A stretch of 64,000 nucleotides of DNA from Linepithema humile (Eukaryota; Arthropoda; Insecta; Hymenoptera; Formicidae), in assembly GCF_040581485.1 (NCBI RefSeq), contig NC_090134.1, positions 868,001 to 932,000 of the forward strand. Direction: 5' to 3'. Positions 21,426 to 34,659 of the stretch are shown in pieces. Position 1 is the stretch's first letter. Every line of letters starts with the position of its first letter. The notes beneath the pieces are model-generated. The model was not told the DNA's origin. It did not search any database and saw nothing but the letters and a program-made list of their open reading frames with translations. The position numbers and the translations under genes are program-made.

Positions 21426-22315
21426 CCGTTTTCCAATACGTCGCTCGCAATATGGTATTTAAAGGAAATATACATCTTTTTAAAATAAAAGTATATTTTT
21501 TGTCCTGATTCGCACAAATAACGCAACTTGCATGTGATGCACATGGAATCAGTTTCACATATTTTTATTAAAAATAATGTTATTGTACAAATCTGGTATA
21601 AATTATCTAATATTATCAGACTGAATATTACGTATTGTTGTAAATTACATAACATGTAAATGTTTAACGAACAAAACACAAAATATCTTATTGATGAGAT
21701 GAATATTAAAAGGACTTACTTAAGAATATCAATCAGCTCAGTTCTTGCCTCAGAATTTGTATTTAGCCGAATTTGATAAGTTTTTCTTACATTTATCTTA
21801 TCAACAATATATTTTGTCTTGTTAAAAATTTATATACTGTATCATGCGATTTATAACAATGCATAATATAAGAGAAATCACAATTAACACCTCAAGGAAA
21901 GGGGATACAAATTTGTGCTCCAATATAATCATTTTTGTTCTGGCGAAACATCAAAGCAAATTATTAATTATATAAATTTTTTGTTTAAAAAATTATGCTT
22001 TTATTTGAGATTATACATGTCTGCGTTTTCTAAGATTTAAATATTTCACATGATAAAATATGCCGAGAAGATTGCAAAATTACAAACCAAATGCATCGAT
22101 CCTTAATGAGTTAACATTACTAATGGTATAAAATGTTGCGATATTGATTATAATTACTTAGTATAATTAAAAAAGAATATATATACAGTACATAATACTT
22201 AACTATATATTTAAATTTGATATATATAAACATTACATATATTCTTTTTTAATCAAATTTTAATTTTTTTTTTGTAATTTTAATTTTTTTTTTTATTCTG
22301 TTGACTGATGGGTTT
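21426..22315. other. Convergent 3' region of PSMD14 and dyskerin
   Basis: AT-rich sequence with an AATAAA-like signal near 21485 for PSMD14. The T-rich tract near 22240-22300 belongs to the dyskerin 3' UTR. No gene is visible. Confidence 0.5.
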
Positions 22316-24765
22316 TCAGTCTTTGTCTTTATCTTTCTTTTTCTTTTTCTTTTTTTCTTTCACTGGAGATTCCTGCAATACATAAGTATTTATGCAATAT
22401 ACAATATTTGAATTTTTTATACATCTAATTATAAGAATAATTCTAATTACCCCACTGGCATCTTCTTCCATCACCATGGACTCTTCGCCTTCCGTATCTT
22501 GTTTCTCCTTCTTTTTCTTTTTCTTCTTCTCTTTCTTATCCTTTTTTTTATCTTTCGGTGATGTTTCCGGATTCTCAGGTATTTCTTCTTGTTTTATAGA
22601 AACTGATGTATCCATTATTGTCTCTTCAAATTTTCTCTTTTTAGCAGCACTAGATACTTCAACATCACCATTTTTCTCCGTCTACATTTAATGAATACTT
22701 TATAAGAGTGATCTTATATAATATGATTGAAAAAATAGAAAAATCATTAGTTTAATTGACTTGCCTTAATTTCTGTTGCTGCTACCTTTGTCGCGGAATA
22801 GTCTGTGTAATTTTGTAACCAATCAGATGGCGTATTTTCATTTGGTTTTCCATGCTGATCTAATTTCCCTTCAGCTATCATACGTTTCTTTTGCGATGCT
22901 TTAGGCCCATAACCCCATTTCCTTGGATACGCATCTCTTTCCATAATTACCCTCTTGATTTTTGCAGCCACTCCGTGATCACACATAGCCATAGTTGAAG
23001 AGGTCATTAATGCAATAGCTAAAGTAATATAAATTAAATAAATTGCTTAAATATTTGCAAAGTATAATTTTTTCTAAATAAATAGAAACAGAAATGATAA
23101 ATTAAATATGTAGCACTTTCGAGCAGACAGTGCGCTAGGCTATGTTAAATAATGTGTGGCTAGCTATAATACTTTGGAAATATAATTACCAAGCGCTACA
23201 GCTTCACCCTTGGTTGTCACTATGACAATTTCTTGATTTAATTCTATTCCTTCATCGTACATTAAAATCCCTGGCAGCATTATTTTAGCTCCATAACAAA
23301 TTGCATTTACCTAGAAATTTAATGGAATACAATATCATTAAAATATTCAATTTTATATTATTTTAATTAATATACAAAATCAAAAACATACTGCGCTGTC
23401 CTTCATGATGATTCTCTTATGATTCACCAGAAGTGCTTCCAAAGGTTTTATAACCCTTCTCAGATATGACTCGTCCCCGTGATTTTCATACAACCATTGT
23501 GCATCAAGGATATCGTGCATAGTAACCATATTATCTTTTTCAGACTGAACACCAGAACGAACTCTTCGCAGCTCTTGCATGTGACAACCGGTACCTAAAA
23601 AAAGTCCAAGATGGACACACATGGTTCTAATGTACGAACCGGCCTCGCAGCTGACGCGAAATACTCCCATATTGCGCTCCTGGTCGTAATCGAGAAGCCA
23701 ACTGTCGTAAACTGTTCTAACACGAAGCTGTCTCTTAACCGCCGATATCAATGGTGGTCTTTGAAAGAGAGCACCACGTAACTTTTCCAATGCTTGTTGC
23801 ACCTAAATCATTGTATTTTTGTAAAATTGATGTATGTAGTATCTCAACAATATTCGGTAACTCACCTTCTGAACATTTTCTACTGCGGAATGAAGTTTAA
23901 ACACAGCGGTATATTCCTTTCCTGCGGACTGTTGTGATTTGGCTAATCTAGTGGCTCTATCTATACAGACTATTAAACATCCTGATACTTTAGGATCCAA
24001 TGTGCCAGAATGGCCCGTCTTATCCACTTTTAAAATTTTTTTTATCCAAGCTACCACCTCATGCGACGATGGATTGCATGGTTTATCCAAATTGATGCAT
24101 CCTGACTTAATATATTCTGATAAGCTTCGATTGAGTGGGGTGGAACCACATGTTAATGGTGTGAAATGTTTTGTGCGTGTAAGCATCTTGTCAAAATTCT
24201 ACAATAAACAAAGAAAACATTTATTTTGAATTCTATTGATTGTCGTTGTCATGTAACTGTATCACACGCATATAAAAATTAACAAAAAGAAGCCAACCTT
24301 AAACAATAAAGGCCAATCTTTACAATCAAGTGTTACGCTTTCACTCGAGGGCTCGAGCTCGCACTTCATTGTTTTTTGAATTTCGCCGAGCGGTTTCTTT
24401 TTGCTCTTCTTCTTGGTTTTATCTACAGGAAGAATAAGATACGATTTAACCTATCTTAACCTACATTATAACTTCCATTTAATAATCGTATAAAACAATC
24501 AAGATTCTTAAAACTGTATGTCAGTGCAAATTTATTGTGCAACAGCTCTCGATTCGTCAACATTTTTCGGTACTTTAAACGATACTATCATTGTAAATTA
24601 CTATAAAACAAGCGGACACGTGTTTATCACGGAACGCAGAAAGGCGAAATTTATAACAGAAATCATGGATTATAACAGAATTACTTTCTGTTAAAACGAC
24701 GTAGATAAAAGTATTCAAAGTAATTTACAACGCATATAATAATATTAATTACCTTCTTCTGCCAT
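22316..24765 (-). CDS. DKC1: Dyskerin, H/ACA snoRNP pseudouridine synthase
   Basis: Dyskerin (Nop60B in Drosophila) makes pseudouridine in rRNA and snRNA, guided by H/ACA RNAs, in nucleoli and Cajal bodies. Eight exons join in phase: 24765-24753, 24422-24298, 24198-23866, 23802-23392, 23310-23190, 23018-22765, 22681-22451 and 22372-22316, giving 514 aa, the same length as human. The TruB catalytic motif GHSGTLDPKVSG carries the catalytic aspartate. GSYIRTMCVHLG and the PUA domain (AICYGAKIMLPGIL, onward to WGYGPKASQKK) follow. A long lysine-rich tail ends in KDKDKD, the usual nucleolar-targeting tail. The first exon encodes only four complete residues (MAEE). The intron after exon 6 begins GC (AAG|GCAAGT), a GC-AG intron. 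Confidence 0.96.
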
Positions 24766-25727
24766 TTTCGTAGATTTGTTTGAACACGTGCAACGTCGAA
24801 ATAAATCCTATCCAAATGCTACGAACTATTCACCATTCTCTACAGCTCCTATCAGAGTTACCACACTAATAAATTTTAGGGATTTTAAGTAAGCGGTGCT
24901 GCTCTCTATATTGTTAATAATGTATCGAAAAGAATCGCACATCTTATCGCAATCTATCGAAAAATATTTTCAAATTATCGTAACGCAATTATATTTACGG
25001 ATACTGATGCCGAAATAAAGATTATGCACAAGGAACAGAATTTTCTTTTTCTTATTATCTCCGATAAATTATGATAAATCCTATCTGCATGTTTGTTATA
25101 ATAAAAGCAGAGTTATATATTATATTATACATCAGCTGATAGCTGACGCAGGTTAGTTTCGTATCACCGATATCTTTACATATGTATACATATAATGCAT
25201 TATAAAAGACTGACAAGTGCGAACAAGAGATGACAAGCGAGAAAACGGAAGAGAACAAGGATAACACAGAATAAAATGCACTGGATTTATCAACACAGAA
25301 AGGAAACAAAAAAGTAAATATATATGTTTTTTAATCGAGTTTAACTGCGCGTTTTGACATCAGACAAATTAAGATATTAACATATTATTCCAGTCCCGAC
25401 TAACAATAATCCAGTTATTAATTCGCCATGGGTGAGCAAAACGTCAAAACGTTAATTTATTCCTTTTCGATACTTCAATTTCGCTCGGAAACAGAGCGCA
25501 CTGACTGCACACCAATTGTGCGGAATAATAGAATGAAATATTTTTGTCTGACTACCATCATGCAGGTTTATTAATACAGATGTAGCAAGCAGGTCAAGTT
25601 ATTTTGGGCATGTTTGCCTGCGGTTGTCTGTTAACCTCAGAAATGCTAACTAATTCCACCAATTTTAACGTTGACTGTCACCCTTGGCTTGGAGATTCCA
25701 AAATAGCCTATCTAATTTCCTTTAACC
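24766..25727. promoter_or_regulatory. Divergent promoter region, dyskerin and LRRC58-like gene
   Basis: This 962-bp gap lies between two divergent start codons. A candidate noncoding first exon of the LRR gene ends at CGCCATGG|GTGAGC (about 25430) with a possible acceptor at ATCATGCAG (25565). Only transcripts could confirm it. A minus-strand ORF at 25055-25309 has no recognisable content. Confidence 0.4.
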
Positions 25728-27434
25728 ATGGACCCAGATTCCATAGAGATGGCAAACGAAGTCAAGAGAAAAATCATACTGCATTGGAACTGTCGTGGTC
25801 TCTCAGAGTTTCCAGAAGTGATAAGACTGCATGGCAGTCACATTCAAGAGATATATCTTAAGTGGAACAAGCTTACCACTTTGCCATCTTGGATCATGGA
25901 ACTATTCAATGTAACCAATTTGTACATGTATGGTAATCTAATCAAACAGCTGCCTACAGAATTCGGTGAGATGAGCCAGTTGACAGTATTGGACTTAAGT
26001 GCCAACAAATTGGAACAAGTACCCGTCTGCATCGGTAACTTGAGTAATCTTAAGTCTTTACTCTTAAATGACAATCTCATAGAAAGATTGCCGGCAGGTA
26101 AATGTGATTATAATTAGATACATTCTATTGTGAAAACGAAGAACTTGTTAACATAAATGACAACTGAAAACAGAATTAAGCCAACTGAGTAATCTGGAGA
26201 TATTGTCTCTCTCGGGTAACCAGATTGTTGCATTACCAGAGTGGACCGGCTCTCTACCAAGACTTAAAGAATTATATGTAGATAACAATAAACTGAAAGA
26301 ACTACCTAACAGATTAACAATGGCTGCAGAACTTGCTATGATCTCTGCATGTTCAAACAGGTTTACGAAATCAGTATTTTATCTGTTTAGATCTATTCAG
26401 AAATTTATGTATGTAATTAATATAGTTTAAGTTATATTACTGAGCTTAGTGTAACACATGTTTATGCAGGTTGCGATATTTACCATTGAATGGATTTTTG
26501 TCAGCTCCCTGCATTCGATTTGACGCGAATGAGTATTTAAATTATGTCTCGTATCCACTTCTATTTCAACTACTTTCACGACTTCAAATGACAGCTATTC
26601 ACGATAGAGCTGCTTTGGCATTCGGGTAAGTTCCTTCGAGACGTTGACTAGAAACAAATAAATATGCGTAAATGGAAAATAAATGTTGAACAGCCGTTTC
26701 TTCACTTTGAAGTATGTATATATATAAAGTAGATTTACAATCTATGCGTGTATGTATATACAATCACAGATGCTTTAAGACGCATTACAACACCAATGTG
26801 TTAAACACAAATATCAAATTGTACATAGAGATGAAGGGATTGTATGAAACGAATGACGATGTTATAATCGAATTACCACGGCAGCTTTTAAGGGTTCACG
26901 AAGCTCACGAGAATGTAACTTGTTCCCTGTGGGAATTAGCGTTGAGAAAAGTTTATACTGAGAGGTAATTGAGGAACGCAAAAACAGAAATATCTTCATC
27001 TCTTTCTGCACAATTATAAATATCTCATAATTTAACGCGAGTACATTTTAGGTATAAACATACGCTCGATGTTTCTCCCACAAACGTAACGATACTTTAC
27101 AAACCACTCTCTAAGAATATTAAACCGGACTTTACATGGTCTTCTATGAATTATGCTTTATACAGTTTATTAACAAACGGACCCGCCAGTATCTGCGTAA
27201 ACTCCCAGTGTCAGCAACCTATATTCACAGAAGCGTGGATTATTATCGGTATCAGCCGTCACGCAGAGTCCATGATAACGATAGCTCTATGTTGTAGTAA
27301 AAGGTAATGTATAAAATAATTGTAGTACCTGAGTGTATCAGTTTATAAGTCGTCTCTAACTTTGCAGTTGCGCCACTGCATTCGCTACATGCTCGAACAC
27401 GACTATTAAGCTTCATTGGCACTCCATCAATTGA
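25728..27434 (+). CDS. LRRC58: Leucine-rich repeat protein, LRRC58-like
   Basis: Six exons join in phase: 25728-26097, 26174-26360, 26470-26625, 26770-26964, 27052-27303 and 27368-27434, giving 408 aa. Residues about 35-210 are leucine-rich repeats of the LxxLxLxxNxLxxLP type (for example LTVLDLSANKLEQVP and LEILSLSGNQIVALP). The second half has no repeats and carries cysteine pairs near the end (CVNSQC, ALCCSKSCATAFATC), which could bind zinc or form disulfides. This layout of few LRRs plus a cysteine-containing C-terminal domain fits LRRC58, a poorly characterised protein. Assignment to LRRC58 and not another short LRR protein is moderately sure. The upstream gene dyskerin is divergent. Confidence 0.7.
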
Positions 27435-27896
27435 TGTTAAACTCTCGTCATTAGGTACTTAATTAACACACTTCTGTACACAAAAAGATATTAGGAAAAT
27501 AAAAAAATTCTTGCATATACAATTGAAATCTTGTGATATTTTGTAAAATTGAGTTTTTAGTTTATTATGATTATAATTTATTTTGGAACAATCAGTTATA
27601 ACCGATTGTTTAATAATGCCCAGTAGAAATTCAAATGTCATAATAAATTATATACTGAATTAAATTATGGATTGAGAATGTAACTTTCTTCAGGTTTCGT
27701 TATTCAAGACTAGTCTCACTGAATACTATCTTTTTCTTTTTATTAAAATATACGTTGCGATTATAAGGCAAAGTATCTTCCATGCGATATAAAAATTCTA
27801 TTTTTTTTTTCTGCACAGATTCTACCTGCTTCCGCATAAAATCAAATCGCAAAAAATATTCTATTATATCTTATGGATGCCGTTTTGATAGTTCGT
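27435..27896. other. Convergent 3' region of the LRRC58-like gene and UBAP1
   Basis: AT-rich 3' UTR sequence of two converging genes. No other feature is seen. Confidence 0.5.
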
Positions 27897-29418
27897 TCAA
27901 GCAATTAGAAGATCTAACGCCTTATCGCGATCGAAATTACACTTCACTAACGTCGCAGAAGCTTCGTCCTCAGGAAATCCTAGATCTTTCAACGTGCATA
28001 AATTCTCGTAGTAAATTTTCGCTTTATATTGATCATGTTGCGCAAGTGTCAATGCTTTTTCAGCATAGTCACCCGGAATGCCGTTCTCCTCTAGAGATTG
28101 AACAGCTAATAGATATTCTACAATTTTCTTCTCGTGTATACGACCTAGCTCCAACACTGTGCGTGCTGCTCTAAGTACAGGAAATCCCATATCGCCCAAC
28201 TGTGTGACTAACTTTAGATCATCCTCTGTCATACTGGATAACAAATCTGACTGTTTCACATGATTCGTCGAATCATTGTGCTTTGGAATTGAAGGCACAT
28301 CGCTATCTGGACTTTCCAGATCAGGCCATGGCTTCCAATTCTGTTACAAGGACAGATCAATTAAATCAAAAAGTAACTAAACTCAATTACTTTACACCAC
28401 GGAAAAGAAAAAGTTTTATTACCTCCATAACAGGCCGGTCTAACTCCTTTTGGAGATCCTGCATTATTGCTGAGACACTGCGATGATTTTCAACATTATG
28501 CACATCTACATCTACTTGACTATCTACTTGATTTTTCATCTCGTCAACTTTTTCTTCCTTGTGAGTTTCCGTATTGTCGATCGATAGTTCATTTATTATA
28601 TTCTCCAATTTTCCTGCTGGTATCCACTGTGATCTAGGCTGTAAAACCTGCGTGCATAAAATACCAATCTTAATACAACTATTAAATTGATTCCTGCAAT
28701 CCTACGTTAATAATATTTATTATAGAAATTTATAGAGAGATTAATTTCGTTAACCTGTGCTAGTTCTTCCATGTCATTGATGGTTTTCAATTCCATATTG
28801 TCGAAGGGGCTACTTGTGTCATTATCGAAATCAGCATAGTCGAGATCTCCATTGGTCTTTGTATGATCCTGAAGATCCTGGAGATCATTGACTGGAGGTG
28901 ACAGAGGTTGAGGTGTAAGTATTGTCGTTTCAGGAGCAGGCGCTGTATTAATAGGCAGCTGTTTCACACAATCAGGTGGCAAAGGAGGAGGTGAGGGAGG
29001 AGTTTCTTCTTTCTCCTTTTTTATCTTCTCTTCCAGCCGAGCCTGACGTGCCTTGCTATAAGCTTGTCTAGCCTTACGCCATTCACACATCTGATTACAA
29101 ATCAATTCATCAAGTTATCGATAGGTTTGCTTAAACGAGAAGCCATCAAACAAGTCACAAAATCTCTGTATGGTATATTACATGGAATATTAAAATATTA
29201 TGGGTCTTAACAAATAGATTATGCTTCACCTTTTCAAGTACCGATTTCTCCAAGTTGAAGTCGTACGTCAGCTTTGATACATCCGGTAATCGGTTGTTGT
29301 ATGCCGCGGGTAGACCGATCTTTCTTGGTGGCTTGTAGGCCTCCGCGATTTTCACGTGAACGCCGTCCATGTACGACGCGACCAGATCGCATTGTGCCGA
29401 AATAGAGGAACGAGCCAT
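27897..29418 (-). CDS. UBAP1: Ubiquitin-associated protein 1, ESCRT-I subunit
   Basis: UBAP1 joins an ESCRT-I complex that sorts ubiquitinated membrane proteins at endosomes. Four exons join in phase: 29418-29230, 29090-28755, 28647-28423 and 28340-27897, giving 397 aa. The N-terminal region contains SYMDGVHVKIAEAYKPPRKI, which resembles the ESCRT-I-binding UMA segment, followed by a charged coiled stretch (WRKARQAYSKARQARLEEKI). The middle is proline- and aspartate-rich linker. The C-terminal about 120 residues form two or three overlapping UBA-like repeats (LGDMGFPVLRAARTV, LEENGIPGDYAEKAL, LKDLGFPEDEASATL), the SOUBA domain of UBAP1. The start codon follows the gap toward the Mpv17-like gene. 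Confidence 0.9.
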
Positions 29419-30255
29419 TAGTTCCTACGCATGGGACAACGCTAGGAAATAACGCGTGACCTGCAGCAGAGACCTTTCGCTTTATTCGCCGAGTCTCGGG
29501 GCATAACCTAACTTACATCGCAATAAATCTCGTTCAATCGCCCGTATCACATGCCACTGACACATCTCGCGCATACAACTGCAATTTAATTGAATGCCAG
29601 ACTATCTACGACTTTAGACTCGCGAGATATCTTTCTAATAGCTGAAATGACGAAGAACACTTTTATTTGACAGGTCGCACATCTTCGCAGCTATATATAT
29701 ATGTATTACATACATTCACATACATTTAAACCAAGAAAGTCAAGTTTTCACGAGGTTGGGATTTGAATCTCAGCTAAGAGGGTTTGAGTCTCTGCTAAAT
29801 GGGGTTCGAATCTTCGTTAAATAATTACTTTTTTATATATGTATTAATAAATAACAATAAATGCTCTATAATCTCAATGTATCTAACAAACAGTAAAAAC
29901 ATGACTTTTTCAGACACCAACTGGAAACAAAAAGTTATAAGAAAATGATGAATCACCTATATTCATAATTGATTTTATTTAATATTATTTTTAGCATCAT
30001 TAACACAATTTATGCCAAATTTTATTGTCAATTGTGTAATATCTTTCACTTCAAATACCTGTCTAAAGTTATAAGTACTTTCAATTTTTTTAACATAGCT
30101 ATATATCTATAAAAATAAGTAATACTTTTGTACTGTGAATATCACAGATACCATCATGTTACATATAATAAGATATAAATGTAACTTCCAATTATAAGTC
30201 CTAAGTTACTTATATACAAATTAATCTAATAAAATGTCAATTTTCCTAAAATATT
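29419..30255. other. UBAP1 5' flank and Mpv17-like 3' flank
   Basis: The first about 200 bp are CG-containing and likely the UBAP1 promoter. At 29755-29820 three short degenerate repeats of a GGGTTTGAATCT-like motif occur; they do not fold as a tRNA. The rest is AT-rich. Confidence 0.45.
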
Positions 30256-31149
30256 TCATCGTAGTAGAGGAATCTGCATGTTTCTTCCATTGGTTTGCGT
30301 TTTACTTTCTAATATAATCTTGGAATTAACATCACTAACGTCTAATAGTTCCTTCTGCTTTCGTTTAGTTTCAAGAGTTTTCATGTATGCGAGAAAACAT
30401 GTCCAAACTAAACTGCATACACTGACATATACAACACGATTTCGCTCCGGAATTAGGAAAAAATTTATAGTTTGCAGGACTGGCCACACACAAACACCAA
30501 TCTAAAGAAAAAATAATCTCATTAATTTCTCTATCTCCAGGCAAAAAGATCTTTTTTCTATTTTATCTCCATTTTATCTATATTGAAAAATGATACCTTA
30601 TATGTTGGCCAGAACTTAATTTTGACTTCTTCGATGCATTCCGAAACTGGCTTTAATTCAAGAAGATTCATGCCAAAAAAGAAGGAACACATAGCTGCAG
30701 GAGTGTATGTGACTTGTTCAACCAAAGCCTGTAATCATTACCTGGTTGTTTAATTAATTATTATCAAATTCAGTCAATAATTAAGCAGTTTTCAAATTAT
30801 TTAATTTTATTTATATGTGAATAATTAATTACAACAAAAATCAAACAGTATAAGTTGTTCTCTTTATACATACCTTAGTGATTGCAGACTTCAAGTCTGG
30901 TTTTGGCCAGAAGTAAGATGCACATCTCAGCCAGCAGTATAATGTGGGTGCTACGTAAAGACCACCGTATATACTAAAACGTGCGGCTTCCATGTAATTA
31001 AATTCCTCCTTGCCCATTATCTTTTGTTGCAATAAACAGGCACTTGGCCATATAATTGAGTAGGAAGTCATGCCTCGAATGATTGGGTATTTACGAGAGA
31101 TTTCCCGAAATTTCACGAATATAATGCGCATTTTCGTTGTTTCTGTCAC
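30256..31149 (-). CDS. Mpv17/PMP22-family membrane protein (Mpv17-like)
   Basis: Three exons join in phase: 31149-30874, 30728-30597 and 30501-30256, giving 217 aa. The family signature is in the last two exons: KIKFWPTYK, then VWPVLQTINFFLIPERNRVV and a tryptophan-containing final membrane helix (SVCSLVWTCFLAYMK). Four hydrophobic segments are seen, as usual for this family of mitochondrial inner-membrane or peroxisomal proteins linked to channel activity and redox balance. The N-terminus resembles Mpv17-like members (FREISRKYPIIRGMTSYSII). An alternative in-frame start is the ATG at 31131. Which of the several Mpv17 paralogues this is cannot be settled by eye. Confidence 0.85.
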
Positions 31150-32733
31150 AAAAATATAGACGTTTTAATTTGTTAAACTATATAATCGAAAAAATTAGAA
31201 TAATGTGCGTTAAAAATGCATGTGCTCGTATGTTTCATCAAAATATTGCAAGGTTGTTTCATGGAAAAGAAAAATATTAAACACTTTTCCGAGATTGCCT
31301 CGAATAGATTTGAAAACAAATTGCATTGTTATCAACTTCAATGTTCAAGTTTAAAAAAATAATCACGTTTTAAAAAATTTATCTTTATAGATACAATTTA
31401 CATATTACACAGATACAATAGATACATTAACCATTTCTAAAAATCTTTATGACACACAAATTTCGCAATTTCACAATGCATTACATCACACGTGTTTTCT
31501 CAAAAATGCACATGGTACCTTTCGCAGCGTCACCGGGAACAAACGTAGGGCGAGAGGCACCGAGTTGCAACGCTTCTTGGTGAACGCGCTCGCTGCAACG
31601 CTACTTTGACAGACAGCTGCAGCGTTGTGTGTGTCGCAACAAGTCGATGCATCTGGGATGCACGTGTCCCGCCGTATTGCCGACGACTGAATCTTCACGT
31701 TGACGGAACACGCTCCCGTCGTCGACGGCGATGATGAAATCGGTCGATCCATTCTTATCTGTCCTTGATACGCATCACTCTGTCGCAGCGAGCGCGCTTT
31801 TCCGCTGAATCGGTCGTATTACGCAATTACGTGGTCGTCTACGTACCTTCCTGTTAACACAGGGCTCGAAAGAGGTCGGTAATGTCCGTGATGATGGCAG
31901 ACCGCGTGACTACTTATATTTCACAGTTGATTTTTAGAATGTGATTTATACGTATGACGAAAGCGAAACGTCAAACGACACAATTTCTTGTGATGGTATA
32001 TTCAGATAATATAATTAAACATGAGAACTATCTCAACAAATACAATTGATGACCTTGCACGATAAGATATATAAATATAAGTAGATATATGCGTGTCAGT
32101 AAAGGTGTATAGGTATATGTATAACAAAATAGCTTAAAATGCAGAAATTTGTATGATTATACACAATATGCATTCATTCTTTGCATATTAGACATTGGAA
32201 TATTTCAAGGATACGTGCATGTAAATTCTTACCAAAAATCCAACAATTGAGAAAAAAAAGCTTACTTTATGACATTATGTTACAATGATCTTTTTTTTTT
32301 TTTTTTTTTTTTTTTGATTATATGTTCTTACAGCCCGTTTTCCTTAGTTTATTAAATAATTCGATAAACAATTATATACTCATGTACAGTACATATTCAT
32401 AAAGCAAGCTTGCATGATCCGATTACAGATTTACAAAGGTGATTTCTAGCAAGTATATAAAAAAAGTCTTTAAAATTTTGCATTATTCTCAGCACTGTAC
32501 AAAATTAACAGCCAAAATGGAACGTTTTCAAACAGATACCTTTACAATATTGCAGTATGCTTTTTCATATTTTTAATAAAAAAATACTGTATACTCTCAA
32601 TGATTGCAATCTATAGATTTTCTTAAAATTGTATGCATAAATTTGATAGTTCTACCGAATTCCTGATTAATTTTGCATGCTGTTGGCACAGTCCAGTTTG
32701 TAAATCAAAAACTACGCTAACCCAGTGTTCTCA
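31150..32733. other. Spacer upstream of the Mpv17-like gene, with poly-T tract
   Basis: The section 31480-31860 is CG-rich and includes an 88-codon minus-strand ORF with no recognisable domain, more likely promoter-type sequence than a gene. A T-run of about 27 lies at 32289-32315. The end near 32733 is 3' UTR of the E2F gene. Confidence 0.45.
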
Positions 32734-34659
32734 TTACGTCGCGATATCGAATAAATCACAAACACCTTCGTTTTCACTAAGATTAAACTGGTAATCCTTC
32801 TCGCTCGGTGGTGGACTTAATCTCACTAATGGTCCACAAACTGCAAATGAGAAATTTAAACAAATGTTAGTGTTCTATAAAATTACATAAAATAAACAAC
32901 AAAGTGAAAGATTTGACTTACAATCAGAATAGAACTGATCAAGTAACTCCAAATCTCTTTGAGCAATTTCTGTAATAAATTTAATTTGATTAAAGAAATA
33001 TAAATCATGCTAAATGTATTTACAACATATAATAAATTTAGAGAAATCATAAAATAAATTACCTGTGGTGTTTAAATCACGCAGAACTATCTTGGCTTCT
33101 ATTAACTCTGGATCTTCTTCATCCTCGTCATCAGTTAATACTGGATTGGGTTTAGAAGCGCTTTTTGGTGGTCTAGTGTTAAAATAAATTATATATATTT
33201 AATATATAAATATATAACTGTAGTCTTGAAAAGTGGATATCACATACAAGTGTACATTTTGCATCAAATGAATAGCTCAAGCTAGAGAACTATTCCTCCC
33301 CTTTACAAAATCATTCAATTCTTATTTGCTCTTATGTGTAGATCAAGAATATTATCTTTCTATTCCTGATACGATTAGAGCATGTATAAAGATACATTGG
33401 CAAATGGAAAAAATATCTATTCACCTGCCAACTTTCCTCTTTGGTTTAACAATGACTTCCTCCTCTTTCTTTTCATCGTCCTCATTCCCACGTTTTTTGC
33501 CCTTTGATTCTTCTTGTAATCTCATTTCTAACAATTTATTATCATAATTTTTGGCTAATTCTGGTTGGACCGTATACACTTTAATTTCTCCAGAATTGCT
33601 CTTCAGATACATGTTGTAGTTTATTACGGTTTCATCTTGTACAACGGACTGTAAAATGTCAAACAATAAAGATATGACATTAATACATAGTGATACAATC
33701 TATGTTAAGCAATTTTCAGATATTGATTTAAATACCTTGAGAACATTTGGTACTGATAATTCTGTATCTCCGGGAGCTTGGATTCCTAATACAAATTGAT
33801 CTAAAAACGTCTCCTTCACATCCTCATAAGTGATGTATGCATATTTCCTATTTATCAAATCGTTTTCTATATTCTTTATGCTTTGCTGTATCCACCGAGT
33901 GTGAGTATCAAGCATCAGTTCATGATCCTCAAGTTGCGTAATTTCCTCCTTTAGATCTGTCAGCTTTTCTCCAAGTTCTTGAGTATTGCAACCAGGTCCT
34001 GCACCCCTTCAATCACAATTTGCATAGTAACAATGCATATTATAGTAAATGAAAGTTAAACTGCACAAATGCAACCACAAGTTGAGTGGTTTATAGAAAA
34101 AGTAAAAGTGAAACTTACTTCCATTGGATGCTGTTCTTACTTTTCTTCTCTATGAGGCCGATACCTTCGAGAACGTTTGTGATGTCGTAAATGCGCCGTT
34201 TTTGTCGCACCTCCAAGATGTCCGCAGCCTGCAAGGTGGACAACACGCAATAATATCCTTATCAGTTGTCGAAATATCGCAATATTCCCGTTTATAGGTT
34301 AGGTGTGATCGCGTGTTACGATGTTGAGATACCGTAACGCTTCGACTACTCCGAAGACCTATTCGAGTTCTTTACGAGATGGATGGAATATTAGCGAAGT
34401 TGAAAATCAATCGGACAGCTGTAAACAAACCCCTCGCTGCGCACTTCTTTCAAAATTCCCGCAACCCAGATATGGCGTGTACGCCCGCGATAACTTAACC
34501 TAGTATTCAGGTTAACTTTTTCGGTGCCTTATAGCGAGGACAAGCACTCACGACTTTCAAATCCAGCACGCCGTTCTTCGCTTTCTGCAGCAAACCGACG
34601 AAACGGGTGGTCAGCAGTCCGAGGGATTTCTCGAAGCGGCTCTGCTGATTATCTGCCAT
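32734..34659 (-). CDS. E2F4/5-class transcription factor
   Basis: Seven exons join in phase: 34659-34552, 34228-34119, 34006-33736, 33648-33425, 33172-33063, 32969-32922 and 32840-32734, giving 325 aa. The winged-helix DNA-binding domain is at about residues 8-75 (SLGLLTTRFVGLLQKAK, RQKRRIYDITNVLEGIGLIE, NSIQWKGAGPGCNT). A leucine-zipper and marked-box dimerisation region (TDLKEEITQLEDHE, APGDTELSVP) follows. A lysine-rich linker (KGKKRGNEDDEKKEEE) leads to the pocket-protein-binding motif NEGVCDLFDI near the C-terminus. No cyclin-A-binding N-terminus is present, which places it with repressive E2F4/5 and Drosophila E2f2-type factors that recruit Rb-family proteins to cell-cycle promoters. 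Confidence 0.92.

Noticed and set aside
29755..29820. GGTTCGAATC-like sequences resembling a tRNA T-arm
   Set aside because: The repeats are tandem and no acceptor, D or anticodon arms can be folded around them.
31486..31752. 88-codon minus-strand ORF
   Set aside because: It lies in a CG-rich promoter-like patch and has no domain, no signal peptide and no splice context.
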